From NCBI GenBank assembly GCA_964017145.1, contig OZ024840.1, positions 992,001 through 1,056,000 of the forward strand: a DNA stretch of 64,000 nucleotides, given 5' to 3'. A program made the position numbers and the translations under genes. Below are positions 23,599-40,995 of the stretch, piece after piece; within the stretch, counting starts at the first letter, position 1; each line of letters starts with the position of its first letter. The DNA is from Agrocybe praecox (Eukaryota > Basidiomycota > Agaricomycetes > Agaricales > Agrocybaceae). The notes beneath the pieces are model-generated. The model searched no databases, had not been told where the DNA came from, and saw nothing but the letters and a program-made list of their open reading frames with translations.

Positions 23599-25973
23599 AT
23601 GCCTATTAGCGCAAGGCCGCCCCAAAAGACCGCGGAAGACGACACCGGCTCAGATGATTCAGGCTGGGAAACTGTATCCGATGGTGGAGATGAACACCGG
23701 ATTATAGTCCCTGAGCTTTTACCAGTACCAAACAACTTGGCGAAACCCAACGATAGCCTTTGCGATACCTGCAAATCGTTCAATCTTACACCAAGGCAAT
23801 TTGTCATTCTCCCTGGTGAAGACGAAAATGCGAGTTTTTATGATAACGCCAACATAAAACTTGGCACCGTGAAGGAGATCCGAAACAAGTCCAACTGCCC
23901 ATTTTGCCGTTTGGTATTGAAGGCCATTTTCAGAGGCGAAATTATAGAAGCTGAAGATGGAGAGCCGGTTGAAGTTGGATTTGGCTGGGAGACAAAAGGA
24001 CGGAGTCCTAACCCTGAAGAAACTTGGTATCATATTCCCCAAGTTCGCGTCCTTGTGCCATACGCGCAGAAAGTAGGGGGTGGCGCTATCAAAAGCTCAA
24101 ACAAGCTTCCCAATGTGTTTCCCAAAATTACGCTACTCGCTAACGACGCTCCTACGCCTTCTAAATCGTTCTTTACAAGGATAATCAAGGATCAAATCGA
24201 TTTTGGAATGGTGAAAAACTGGTTTGCGATGTGCCACGAGGGTCACGGTGACTCTTGTAACCAGTCAGAAATGCTCGACCACGAAATTAAAGATCCAAAA
24301 AAGGATATCCCTTCTTTTCGCCTCATCGATGTCCTTGATAACTGCATCATATCTGCTCCAGATAATCCCCGATATATTGCGTTGAGCTATGTCTGGGGAG
24401 CAATCGATCCGTCTACGATCCTCAGGTTACTCAAAGCCAATGTCTCCGAGTTGAGTCAACCAGGGGCACTCATACGAGAGGAATACTTCAAGATAATTCC
24501 AGCCACAATTCGAGACGCGATAGAGGTTGTCCGGGAATTAGGACTGCGCTATCTGTGGACAGATAGCTTGTGTATCATCCAGGACGATACAGGCGAAGGA
24601 AGTACTAAGGCAGACGCAATTTCGAAGATGGACTTAGTTTATGGTTCTACATATGCAACAATCATCGCCGCTACTGGGAGCAACGCTAATGCTGGCCTTC
24701 CTGGCCTTCATCCTGGAAGTCGAGGGGTAACACAAATCATTGAAGAAATTGGCCCCCAATTTAGACTCACTTTTCGCCCGCAAACGCCGAATTTAATTAT
24801 TACCTCTGTTCATCAGACCAGAGCCTGGGTGTGCGTGCTATTTATTTATTCGTCCATGAACCAATGTAACAGGGTATGCGCAGCTACCAGGAGAAATTGT
24901 TCTCAAGACGCAGTCTTACGTTTATTGGGGGACAGATTGTCTTTGGTTGTCAGAAAACATTGGACTGGAGAGAGGATGAAGTTTTCGAAGACCGACATAG
25001 CAAGACTCGTGGAGTCGTAAGTAGTATTACTAAGGATCCCGACGACATTGGTCGGTTCGAAGGACTGATCGCACCTTATCCCGGGCTGTCACTCACCTAC
25101 CGTGGCGATATCTACCATGCATTTGCCGGAATAGTGCGCTACTTCAGGACAAATTTGAAAGTTAATTTATGCCATGGAATTCCTGATAAATATTTCGACT
25201 GGTTCCTGCTCTGGAACTCCTTAGACACTCAAATTCGTCACCCTGATGCACCAAGCTGGTCATGGTCAGGCTGGAGTGGTGAAATATTCCCGCATATTTG
25301 GGACTGGTATTGCAGAAGCACATCGAGGGTTCAAGCAGCACTACGAGAGCGTACATGGATTATCTGGTATCAAAGGAAGGCCCACAATTCTACGGATTGT
25401 ATCCGAATATGGACTCCAGATGCGGATGGACTCTTGCCAATATCCAGTAAACCTAGAAATTTTTATGGCGGTCGTGTCCAAAAGCGCTTCCCATTTGATT
25501 GCACGCGGACGGTACCTACTCCTCGATTATTGCCTTCCAAAACTCCCGAGTATATTCATGACACTTACAATCCAAATCCTGGATCCGGATACCTACAGTT
25601 TTGGACTGTTTCCGCGATGTTCAGGCTTGGTCGAACGTCCATTCCCGAACGGCCAGGGCCTAGAAGTGATTACACCCGTCTTGGTATTTTGGGAGATGGC
25701 AATAAAGAATTGGGAAACGTATTTGTTCATCCAAGCTGGTACGAGGATAAGCTCGACAAGATCCACGAATTCATCCTTATATGCGAAGGGCGAGATAAAA
25801 GGGTCGAGAACGGTGAAGATGAAGACGATGCGCCTGGTTGGAGATACATGGTAATGCTGATTGAATGGCACGGTGAATGGGCCGAGCGTGTAGCTGTTGG
25901 GTGGATCAAGAAACGATATGTGACAAAAGCGCTGGGAGATGGACCAGTGTGGAAGGAAATTATTCTGGGATAG
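23599..25973 (+). CDS. HET-domain protein (heterokaryon-incompatibility family)
   Basis: This 776-residue protein has two exons, 23599-24828 and 24873-25973. The N-terminal part carries LCDTCKSF and CPFCRLVLKAI, as in many HET proteins. The HET domain (PF06985) follows with RYIALSYVWG, PATIRDAIEVVRELGLRYLW, TDSLCIIQDD and, across the intron, TRAW-GMRSYQEKLFSRR. The C-terminal region is typical in length and ends with RYMVMLIEWHGEWAERVAVG. HET proteins act in fungal non-self recognition and can trigger death of fused cells. Most members in a genome have no known partner. It is flanked on both sides by MYND-finger paralogs. I see no transmembrane segment. The ATG at 23599 is the first in the frame. 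Confidence 0.85.
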
Positions 25974-26383
25974 GACACCCTCTTCATGAAATATTTGCTC
26001 GTCATTGCTAATAGGTTCGGACCAAGCGCTGAAGCTCGGCAGTATCTGTTTAATTGACAAGTTGCACAAACAAAGCTTTTTATGGTAATCAATTCGCTCT
26101 CCGTTATTGCCGAGTGCCGCAGTGCCGCAGTCTTGCTCCTCGCTTCGAACCAGTGTCAAATGTTCAAAAAAAAATCCATTGAGTATGTAACCGCCAACGA
26201 TGAGGAAAGCAAGTGATAGATAATTGCAGGTACCCCAGCTAAGTAGATTGGTCATGGCCCAGTGAACGCTTGAAATCTGGATTGAATGCAGCAAAATAAC
26301 CTCCTTTCAACGACAACAACGTCCACAGTATCTCTCTTTCATCTTTCATTTGATAGGGAATTCCAATATATACACGGGTGATC
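25974..26383. other. Intergenic region downstream of the HET gene
   Basis: No gene or RNA is recognised here. Confidence 0.4.
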
Positions 26384-26640
26384 TACCGTGGAGGGTGCAA
26401 AATAGTGTCAGTGTGCGTATAATTTTTACCCTCTTCCATCTTATTCGCTGAATGTCGAGTAAGTAGTACTGGATATTGCAGGCTCGTATCTGCACTGAAT
26501 TGTGGCTGCCAACATAACAATCCGATTGACAAACGCGCAAGCATGTAATGTTTGTGCTTACGCGGCTTATAGTATACCAATGACTGTACCTCCTCGAGGG
26601 ACAAGTACAGGTTGCTTTTGTATCACCTCCCCTTCTACAA
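26384..26640 (+). pseudogene. MYND-finger gene fragment (3' end only)
   Basis: The stretch keeps CGTGGAGGGTGC (the RGGC of the finger), an AGTACTGGATATTGCAG that matches the micro-exon and its splice borders, and downstream sequence like that following the first MYND gene (GAGGGACAAGTA, CCTCCCCTTC). The coding frame is broken and the 5' half is missing. It is a truncated duplicate. Confidence 0.5.
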
Positions 26641-26675
26641 GGAGGACTTTCGTATAAAAACAAGCTAGACGTTCA

Positions 26676-27520
26676 CTGAAAGTCCAACGTCTAGATATCC
26701 TGCATCATCATATACAGAAACCAATCTCGCGTAGAAATTTCCATTCGTTGCCCCTATTGGAATCTTGGTCTGAACAACTATTATGGGAATAGGCTCGGAC
26801 CTAAAGCACGATAACGCATGGAAGTGCGAGATATGTGGTAGATTGAGAACCCTTGACTTTCCAAGCTCCGGACTGACTCCCACCTCTACCAAAACTTGCC
26901 TGAGGAACAAGTTACAACGCCATGTCCTGGATACACCTGCCTCAATCTACCATTGTGCTTTACGTGAGCTGGACAATTGCATGTATGCGCGTGTTTTACA
27001 TTCTCTGAGGTCTTTCTAGATCCACCATCTATGCGAGGCGGGGAAAAACCCTTGTAATCTCGAAATCATTGGCCAGGCCAAAATGGCGGCGGCTATGCTT
27101 CCAGGATCGGGTATACAGCCACCTGGTTTGATCGACAAATCCACCGGGGTGGGATATCCTTTGTTGCTAGTTGCTGTGGGTGCAAGAAAGATCCCACTGG
27201 AAGTCCCACTGCACAGATGAGTCGTTTCTCAGAGTGTAAACTGACCAGGTAAGTGTCCATGCTCTCTCTTAATCGGAAATGGGTTTATTCAGTACATCCT
27301 GGTAGATATTGTAGCTGTGAATTTTGTAATTGAAATGATTCAAAAAAAAAATCTCAAAAGGCTCTATATCCAGCACCGCATATCAAGCTAAGAATTTGCT
27401 ACGGCACAAACAGGTAATCGATCTTTTTTGAACGCTAAACTTGGTTTTTCATTGACAAAACCTCCAAATTCAAAGATTTGCAAATGCATTAAGGGTGTAA
27501 AACGGGTGAATTAATAATGA
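26676..27520 (+). pseudogene. MYND-finger gene, decayed paralog
   Basis: The segment follows the layout of the two intact MYND genes, but the frame is broken more than once. LKHDNAWKCEICG and IHHLCEAGKNPCN are recognisable. A one-base shift near 27160 separates the upstream part from ASCCGCKKDPTGSP, and the finger reads MSRFSECKL, losing one zinc cysteine. The 9-nt micro-exon (27306-27314) and the last HKQ exon are still visible. The 5' end is not recognisable. It is interpreted as a dead copy between the HET gene and the third paralog. Confidence 0.6.
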
Positions 27521-27711
27521 GTTCCGAATCACCTCGTATAGTACCAAGTCCGCATATTCTTGTATAATAGAGTTGCCCGATTCGCATGAAGCTGGATTTT
27601 TTTACTCCATGAATGATTGTCTTTGAGTGTCTCATCGATTTCGGCAACACCCATGGACATCCGTTCTTTCAACTTCAACTTCAACTTCTGACCTTGATCA
27701 TCTTTGACTCA

Positions 27712-28666
27712 ATGGCTGAGCTGATCGTAGAATTCTTTGGATACGGACCGTTGAGTATAGTCCTAGTTGTCCTTTCTAGTTGTCCTTTCTAGTTTACATC
27801 CTAACTTCTAGGATAGGGGAGAAAGTCGTTTAGAGGTTTCAATCTTGCATCCAATTCCAGCGCATGTGCAAGGGAAACTCCACTTGCTGCGCCCCTGGTT
27901 CAATTCTCTTCTTGCACAAATGGGACCAGATTTGAAGCATAACTACGCATGGCCATGCGAAATATGCTGTGAGCAGTTTTTAACGGTGGTTCATCGAAAT
28001 CTATCGAGAGGTTGAAACTCGTGTTGTGTCTCAGTCAAACCAGCAAGAGAAACAATTTATAATGTCGCCTCCTGGTTACACCTCGCTCAACCTCGGGTGA
28101 CAATTTATGTGAGTTGCCAGCTCTTTTAAACAAAGATTCCTTCAACAGAGTTGTACGTCAGACCCACTATCTCTGCAAGGCCTCAGAATCAAACAACGTA
28201 TGCAACCGTAGGATCGCAGACCAAACGAAGGTGATGCAAGCAATGGGCCCAGGAATCACTCAACAGTCTGCTACCATCCTCGACAAACCCGAAGGTGTTG
28301 ACCCTCTAGCTGCCAGTTGCTGCGGATGCAAAAAAGATAACGTAACTATTCCGAACACGAAAATGAGCCGTTGTGGAAAATGCAAACTACCCATGTAAGG
28401 ATTACTATTACTTCAGGACTTTTCTCTGGGAAGTTGTTCACTGACTACTTTCTGCATCTAGGTATTGCAGGTATGCGGAATCTATGGTAATGTATTATTA
28501 TGCACTGACTCAAATGGCCATGTCGACAGTAAGGAATGTCAGAGTGTAGATTGGGCGAGGCACAAACAGGTGAGTATTAGCACGTCATCGCAGGGAGAAT
28601 GGTCATTGACAACCTCAAAAGTTTTGCAAATATTATAAGACTGTCAGATGGGTCGACCTGGAGTGA
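27712..28666 (+). CDS. MYND-type zinc finger protein, paralog 2
   Basis: This 196-residue protein shares exon structure with the gene at 22000. Exons are 27712-27749, 27817-27968, 28035-28108, 28162-28394, 28462-28470, 28530-28569 and 28622-28666. Six of seven exon lengths are identical (38, 152, 74, 9, 40 and 45 nt). The finger reads CCGCKKDN, MSRCGKCKLPMYCS, KECQSVDWARHKQ. The N-terminal half has LKHNYAWPCEIC and KPARETIYNVASWLHLAQPR. The 9-nt exon again encodes the YC pair. The acceptor of exon 2 is displaced by five bases from an upstream AG, which would otherwise lead to a stop. Function is unknown. It probably mediates protein contacts. Confidence 0.73.
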
Positions 28667-28829
28667 ATTAAAACCAGCCCAAGATTTTAGCCACCCACTA
28701 ATCAAGGGTTGCACGCGAAAGAAGACGGGTCACGATAATATATTGATTCTTGCAAGAACCGCACAGGCTGCAGTGTGCAGTGTGCATACAGGATAGTCAG
28801 GAACTCGGAGAATATCTATTCCATTGCCT

Positions 28830-29557
28830 TTATTCATGCGTTGCGGCAGCTTTCGGCTCTGCCCATGTGTGGGCTTTAAACTCATCCGCCTAGAATAGAT
28901 ATTTGTTAGGTCAAATGTAAGAAATTGAAGCATTTATTGACTGACCATTTTCTTAGCGATCATGGCGTCATGTCCACTGTGACAGCTAATGAATTCACAC
29001 ATGCAAAGGTGTTTGAACTTCATCATCATTTTGGCGAGGTCCGTAGACGGGGTTTCTGCGCTCGGATTGGCAGTAGGTACCTAAATCATAAGTTAGCTTG
29101 CCCGAGAAGATCGTCAACGATAAATTAGTTATCACCTACCAAAGAAATGACTGGAAGGCCATTGTCGTCGGGTGATATCATGATGAGTTGTTGATCTTTG
29201 TCGACGATCGTGTTGTTTGATATGTACGATTCATCCTTGACGCACTCGCTCCATGCCTAGGGAGAGTTAAGAATGTGATATAGATAAACAGTGGAAAGGT
29301 CATACAGCCTGGATGATTTCTCGAGCTGTAGGGACTCGTTTCTGCAACTTTTCGTGAGCGTCGTCGTCAACTGATGTTCGAAAATCGTCGTCATCGTCGT
29401 CGTCTGAGCATTCTTGAAGAGGAGGAATGTCAGAGTATAAATCCGAGTCGTCAAGATTGACGGTTTCATTGGAGGTTACGACCTGAGTAACTTTATCCGT
29501 GGTGCTAGGAGATTTTTCGGTCTGAGCGACAGTGATTGGAGTAGCAAGAGATTGCAT
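28830..29557 (-). CDS. Hypothetical acidic protein
   Basis: I do not recognise this gene. Four exons (29306-29557, 29140-29256, 28946-29080 and 28830-28889) give 187 residues with closing phases and good splice sites. The first exon encodes a Ser/Thr-rich N-terminus with an aspartate run (CSDDDDDDDF). The middle contains AWSECVKDESYISNN and a short hydrophobic QLIMISPDDNGLPVISL. The C-terminus has FKHLCMCEFISCHSGHD, with Cys and His residues that could bind metal. No signal peptide or membrane helix is evident. It lies convergent to the MYND gene that ends at 28666. The exon model is my own and should be treated as provisional. Confidence 0.5.
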
Positions 29558-31266
29558 TGTTTGAGTAGTTGAGGTTTGAAAAGCAGAACTGTCTGGTAAT
29601 GAGTCGTTGTTGAAGTGGAAGTGTGCTTAGCAGATGCTCAAATCCATGTTTTCTGACGTATTTTATACTCTTCGAGAGGATAAGGTCGTCTTCTCCTGTC
29701 GGAAATAGTGCACAAAGAACAACAAACTTTCACAGCTTCTATCATGCTGTCAGAGTCGGCAGTTAATGGCACAATTCTTTTTGTCTCTGTCAAAAGATAA
29801 CTCAGTGTGTCGAAGGGAAACCAGCATGGTTCGGGGTGATCGTTGTGCTTGAAAAGGTTCCTGTACGGTATTTAAATGGAATGCCGTACTTCAGGCCCAG
29901 ACGTTTGATGCCCGTCATAGTCGTGTGAACAAACTATGAATGTGGGCGCTACTGTGTGTACATCAATTAGGAGAACAAGACAAAATAACAATAAGAGCGT
30001 TGCAACGTACATGCATTTGTTCTTTATTTATTCCACACACATGTCTTTCTGATTTTCGCCTCGCACACATCTCAGCGTTGTTTCCCAACCCTAAAATGTG
30101 AGTACCTCTATGACATACCTTTGCACTGCCTTGTACTGATAGACTGTACATGCGCAGATTTGTGCCAATATAAATAGGCCGTCAATCCGAAAAGCGGGGG
30201 TAGTTTTCACTTTCTAGAAACTTAAGGTTGATGGCCGTTGTCGTCCAGCGAATGAGTGTGGGCACTATTGCACACAACCTAGATAATTTGAAGAACAAGG
30301 CGATATAATAACAACAAAAGATAAGATAGAGACCATGCTGTCCGCGTCCACAAGTCACTAAAATAGACGCATAGCCTGGATACCAGAGCAAAACAAAGTC
30401 CGGGTCTTGTGTCATGCTCATGAGATGCTTTAATGAAAATAACGTCATATTCCTGTGAAAGTGCCAGGTAGTGAACGACGAAAAACAAAAAGGTAGACCA
30501 ATCGTGATCGTGCCAGGAATACTGGCGTAGAAATGGGCAATTATGGAATATGATCAAGGGTGTGAAAGCTTCAAAGTGATTGGAAACAAATCTCCGGTCC
30601 ATTCACACGTTGATACATGAGGCCCGGTAATTTCGAAATTCCAGTTCAACCAGATGCAAGGGGTGTAGGAATCAACTAATCAAGACTGATCATAGCGAAG
30701 AGACATCGAGGATGGTGAGCAGAAGATGGATCGTGGAACCAGCGTAACGTTGTTGAATTTGCCACCAATATCCAAGCACCATGAGAGCTGTTGCACCCAC
30801 TGGCAGCGCGATGAGCAGGAGGGAATGATAATTGTGCTCGAGGGGTTCCAGTACTGCTTCTAGTCAAAATGCCGTACTACTACGGCCTTGAGGCTAAGGT
30901 ATACCATGTCCATGTATCGGCTAGTTGTAGACAGACAGGTGTGTGAGAACTTTGCACAATATTTCCGAAAAATCACCATTTGTGGGTCGATTCACGAGTG
31001 CAAGTAAAGTCGGCGCTGGGGGCTTTCGAAAACCAGTGTTCATTGACCGAGGGGCGTGGCGAGCAGAGTGAGCAGATGCAGAACGCTGGGTTGAATTTGC
31101 CAGTATAGTCCAAAAAGACCAGGAAAAAGTCGCACCATGTACTGGAATACCAGTGGTTAAGACCTAATAACCGCTCGAGTTTGTACGAGAAACTCAGAAA
31201 TCAGGAATCTGGCAGGATGGGATCATGAAGACCCGGATAATTACCTTGCCGCAGCCGGGAAGCCTG
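29558..31266. other. Gene-poor interval with decayed repeated segments
   Basis: Two stretches (about 29910-30010 and 30235-30330) align as drifted direct repeats sharing GTGGGC(G/A)CTA and GAACAAG(A/G)C. Two more (about 30740-30790 and 31085-31130) share TTGAATTTGCCA followed by a similar tail. The minus-strand frames here are short and broken. They may be remnants of a duplicated gene or element, but no family is recognisable. Confidence 0.4.
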
Positions 31267-31311
31267 ATTGGCCAATGACAATGGGCTTGTTCTGTCACGC
31301 ATTTCACGTGA
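31267..31311. promoter_or_regulatory. Palindromic CCAAT pair and TCACGTGA box upstream of RPB1
   Basis: ATTGGCCAAT (31267-31276) presents CCAAT on both strands. A perfect palindrome TCACGTGA (31304-31311) is an E-box-type site. Both lie about 430-480 bp upstream of the RPB1 start, with a pyrimidine-rich stretch nearer the gene. This is a plausible housekeeping promoter. The role is inferred from motif form. Confidence 0.4.
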
Positions 31312-31744
31312 TTTATGTGACAAGACAGTGCCACAAGCGGGACCGACTTGTAGCGGAGTCTAGAAAGTGCGTTTGCATCGTTGGTTGTTCTCAAACTACC
31401 ACGCAATTCTTCACTGCCGTCCGTTGGACGCTCAATACCATCCTCTGTGCCGCGTTCTGCAGTCTAATAGACTACTAGGACCCTACGCACTACACTTTGG
31501 CCACAACACCTGCGTTTACTCGGTTTCTTTGGTCTTTTTAAAGACCCCTCCAGTCACTTCAGTATCGCAGCTAGGACCATCCAAAAAGCTTAACAAAAGC
31601 CCTTCAATATCCTTCGGAGCACTCGAAACCTTATCACCTTCTATTTCTCACTTCTCTGGACTCTTTTCGACCGTCGTTTCTTTTTTTCTGTGGCTCCACC
31701 ATTCCCTCAAATTTCAACATTATCGTTTTCTCGTATAATTAACA

Positions 31745-38451
<6,707 letters not shown>

Positions 38452-38855
38452 GGGTGCTGACCGAAGCTTTCATTTGTTTTTTTTTACCATTACATGCACA
38501 ATTATCTACTTTTGTCGACCTTTCTTGTAGAATATGTTTAACTACCCCAGATGATACTATATTGGTTTTACAACTTTGAGCTCATTTTGCATGCGAAATG
38601 ATTAGAATGACCTCTGTCAACTTGATATTTCAATGTTGTCTGTAAATAATCTCTGCATCGCCCGGCTGTTTCCGTTTTCTAGCGGAGTCTCACAATAACA
38701 TATCTGCATCACTATTTGTAAGTAGTTACTAGTACAATCTTATTCTTCTTCCTCTTTTCTAGGTCACCTTGTATGCAAAGGCACACTGCAATAGTGCGAG
38801 TATGTTAATCTTCTCACTACTCTTCCTTGAATGACGATAGTCAGGAATAGTTTCA
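38452..38855. other. RPB1 3' flank and upstream region of the F-box gene
   Basis: No gene is seen in this 404 bp gap. Confidence 0.4.
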
Positions 38856-40652
38856 ATGAACGGGGATAATCTGCCATTACCATGTTTACAGGAAGGAATC
38901 ACCACCAAGGATGCCTTGAATCTTTTCGATGAGGAGGTCTTGAAGCACCAGAAGCATATTTTGAAACTAAAAAATTGCAGGAATACATATACTACTCTCT
39001 TTCGACTTCCTCCCGAAATCATTATCAAGGTCTTTGAGCTCGTCAAGCAATACGAACCTTTGTCGAAATGGATCAAAATTACCCATGTTTGTCGTTCCTT
39101 GCGCGATATAATGCTCGATACCCCATCTTTTTGGACGACCCTCCCTCTTGGATACCCAGACTTCACGGCGGCAATGATTACTCGTTCAAAATCAGCGGAT
39201 TTGACTGTGCGTATTGACTTTTGCCAGTCGTTGAGGCCCATTCAAAGGAGCACGGCTCTCTCCACCATACGGCTCATGCCAAGGATAAAGAATCTGGCCA
39301 TAGAGGGTTATGAAAATCATAAGGTTATCATGCAGAAGATTCTCGATGACCTACCAAAGGCGGCACCAGTATTGGAGTCATTGGTTATCAACTTAGACGA
39401 CTACTACTACTATGAAAAATCTGGTCCCATTAGACTCCCCGACCAAGCTCTCTGCAATATGGAACGTCTCCGTCGACTCGAGGCCATCTATTGTAGGATC
39501 AACTGGGACACGCATATTTATAACAAGCCGTACCTAAGGTACCTCAAATTGCGAGACGTCATGCATTCAGAGCGACCGACTGCTAGTCAATTCTGGAATG
39601 CTTTGAGGGAGATGCCTACTCTGGAATTTCTATTTCTCGCGGATATTCTCCCCGACAGTAACACCGTCCCTGATACCATCCATCTACCTAACCTTCAATG
39701 TTTGGTGTTGGATGCTAAATCCGATCAGGTAGCCCTATTCCTCGAAACGGTGAAATTTCCTGCGACCATTCCTGTGGAGTTGATTTGCCGTGGAAATGAA
39801 ATCCCCGCTTGCTTGCGGGTCCTTCGTGCACTATCGTCCACAATTCTATCAGGATCAGCGGACGGAACGGAGATCCATACCCTTCAATTTTCTCGAAGTT
39901 CCAATGCAAATGACCTGGTATTGGATGCGCATTATGCCCCCCTCTCTAAGGAGATACCTTACGAAGTGCATGGCCACACAGTAAACTCCAACCTTCGAAC
40001 CTCATTCTCCATCGAAACCAACCTTACAACCGCGATTCTGTGGGAGGCCATTTTCTTACACCTGCCTTTGACAAATGTTCGCACCTTCCTCCTAAAGCTA
40101 TGGAAAGCGACAATCACTCCCACAAAAATCGCAGCAAGTCTGGGCAAACTTCCTCATCTGAAATCGATAGATCTTGATAGTTGTGACGAAATCGCTAGGC
40201 AGATTGTCGCAGCACTCCAGAAACCTTCCTTTACCGACCCAAATTCCCCATCTTTCCCCAGTCTCGCGGAAATTACTATGAGAAGGATTCATTTTACTGG
40301 GGAACAGGACGACAATTTTGTGTTCACCTTTGAGACGTTGCTCGACTGTCTGATTTGGAGATACGAATGTGGCGTGGAAGTGGAGAAATTGACTATATCT
40401 TACTGCACCGGACTTGAAAGTGATAGCATTGCGCGACTCCAAGAGATCGTGACAAATGTCAAATTGGACGGAAGTTACTTCGATGATGACTTCGACGCAG
40501 AGTACGGATACGACGATTTTGAAGACTATGGATATGACGATTACGAAGATGATGGAGACTCCTATAATCATAACTGGGACAGCGACTTCAGCCATGGAAG
40601 CAGATTTTATGAAGACGAATACAGTGATCCCGGCTTTTCTGTCTTTGACTGA
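38856..40652 (+). CDS. F-box domain protein
   Basis: A single exon encodes 598 residues. After a short helical N-terminus, the F-box is recognisable as FRLPPEIIIKVFELV with THVCRSLRDIMLDTPSFWTT, the form found in hundreds of agaric F-box proteins. F-box proteins link targets to SCF ubiquitin ligases through Skp1. The rest consists of irregular leucine-rich segments (for example MRRLHF-like and LTISYCTGLESDSIARLQEI). The C-terminal tail is very acidic and tyrosine-rich (DDFDAEYGYDDFEDYGYDDY). No intron is needed and the ATG is the first in frame. The substrate is unknown. Confidence 0.75.
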   Translation: MNGDNLPLPCLQEGITTKDALNLFDEEVLKHQKHILKLKNCRNTYTTLFRLPPEIIIKVFELVKQYEPLSKWIKITHVCRSLRDIMLDTPSFWTTLPLGYPDFTAAMITRSKSADLTVRIDFCQSLRPIQRSTALSTIRLMPRIKNLAIEGYENHKVIMQKILDDLPKAAPVLESLVINLDDYYYYEKSGPIRLPDQALCNMERLRRLEAIYCRINWDTHIYNKPYLRYLKLRDVMHSERPTASQFWNALREMPTLEFLFLADILPDSNTVPDTIHLPNLQCLVLDAKSDQVALFLETVKFPATIPVELICRGNEIPACLRVLRALSSTILSGSADGTEIHTLQFSRSSNANDLVLDAHYAPLSKEIPYEVHGHTVNSNLRTSFSIETNLTTAILWEAIFLHLPLTNVRTFLLKLWKATITPTKIAASLGKLPHLKSIDLDSCDEIARQIVAALQKPSFTDPNSPSFPSLAEITMRRIHFTGEQDDNFVFTFETLLDCLIWRYECGVEVEKLTISYCTGLESDSIARLQEIVTNVKLDGSYFDDDFDAEYGYDDFEDYGYDDYEDDGDSYNHNWDSDFSHGSRFYEDEYSDPGFSVFD

Positions 40653-40995
40653 CGTCGTCGTCACTCGTATATTTCTGCCCCTTGATTGTCTTTATGTTCT
40701 TTTCATTTTCATGATTCTTTTTCTTTGACTGAAGGGAGTTTTATTCAACAGCAATAGGTCTGGGATTCAAGATAAAATTTCCCTGGTCAAGTCCTAAATT
40801 TATTTTTGATGATGTTAGCCCTGGATTCACAATATGTCGCATGTTTTTGGTAACAAAATTTCGTGTACTTATACCATTTTTTAATTCATATACTTTTTGC
40901 AATTCATACGCTGTTACACAGGATACATCCATACATATAAATATTTGTATTAAATGGGGAATCTAACACTCTCATTTGAGCTTGAATTCATGGGG

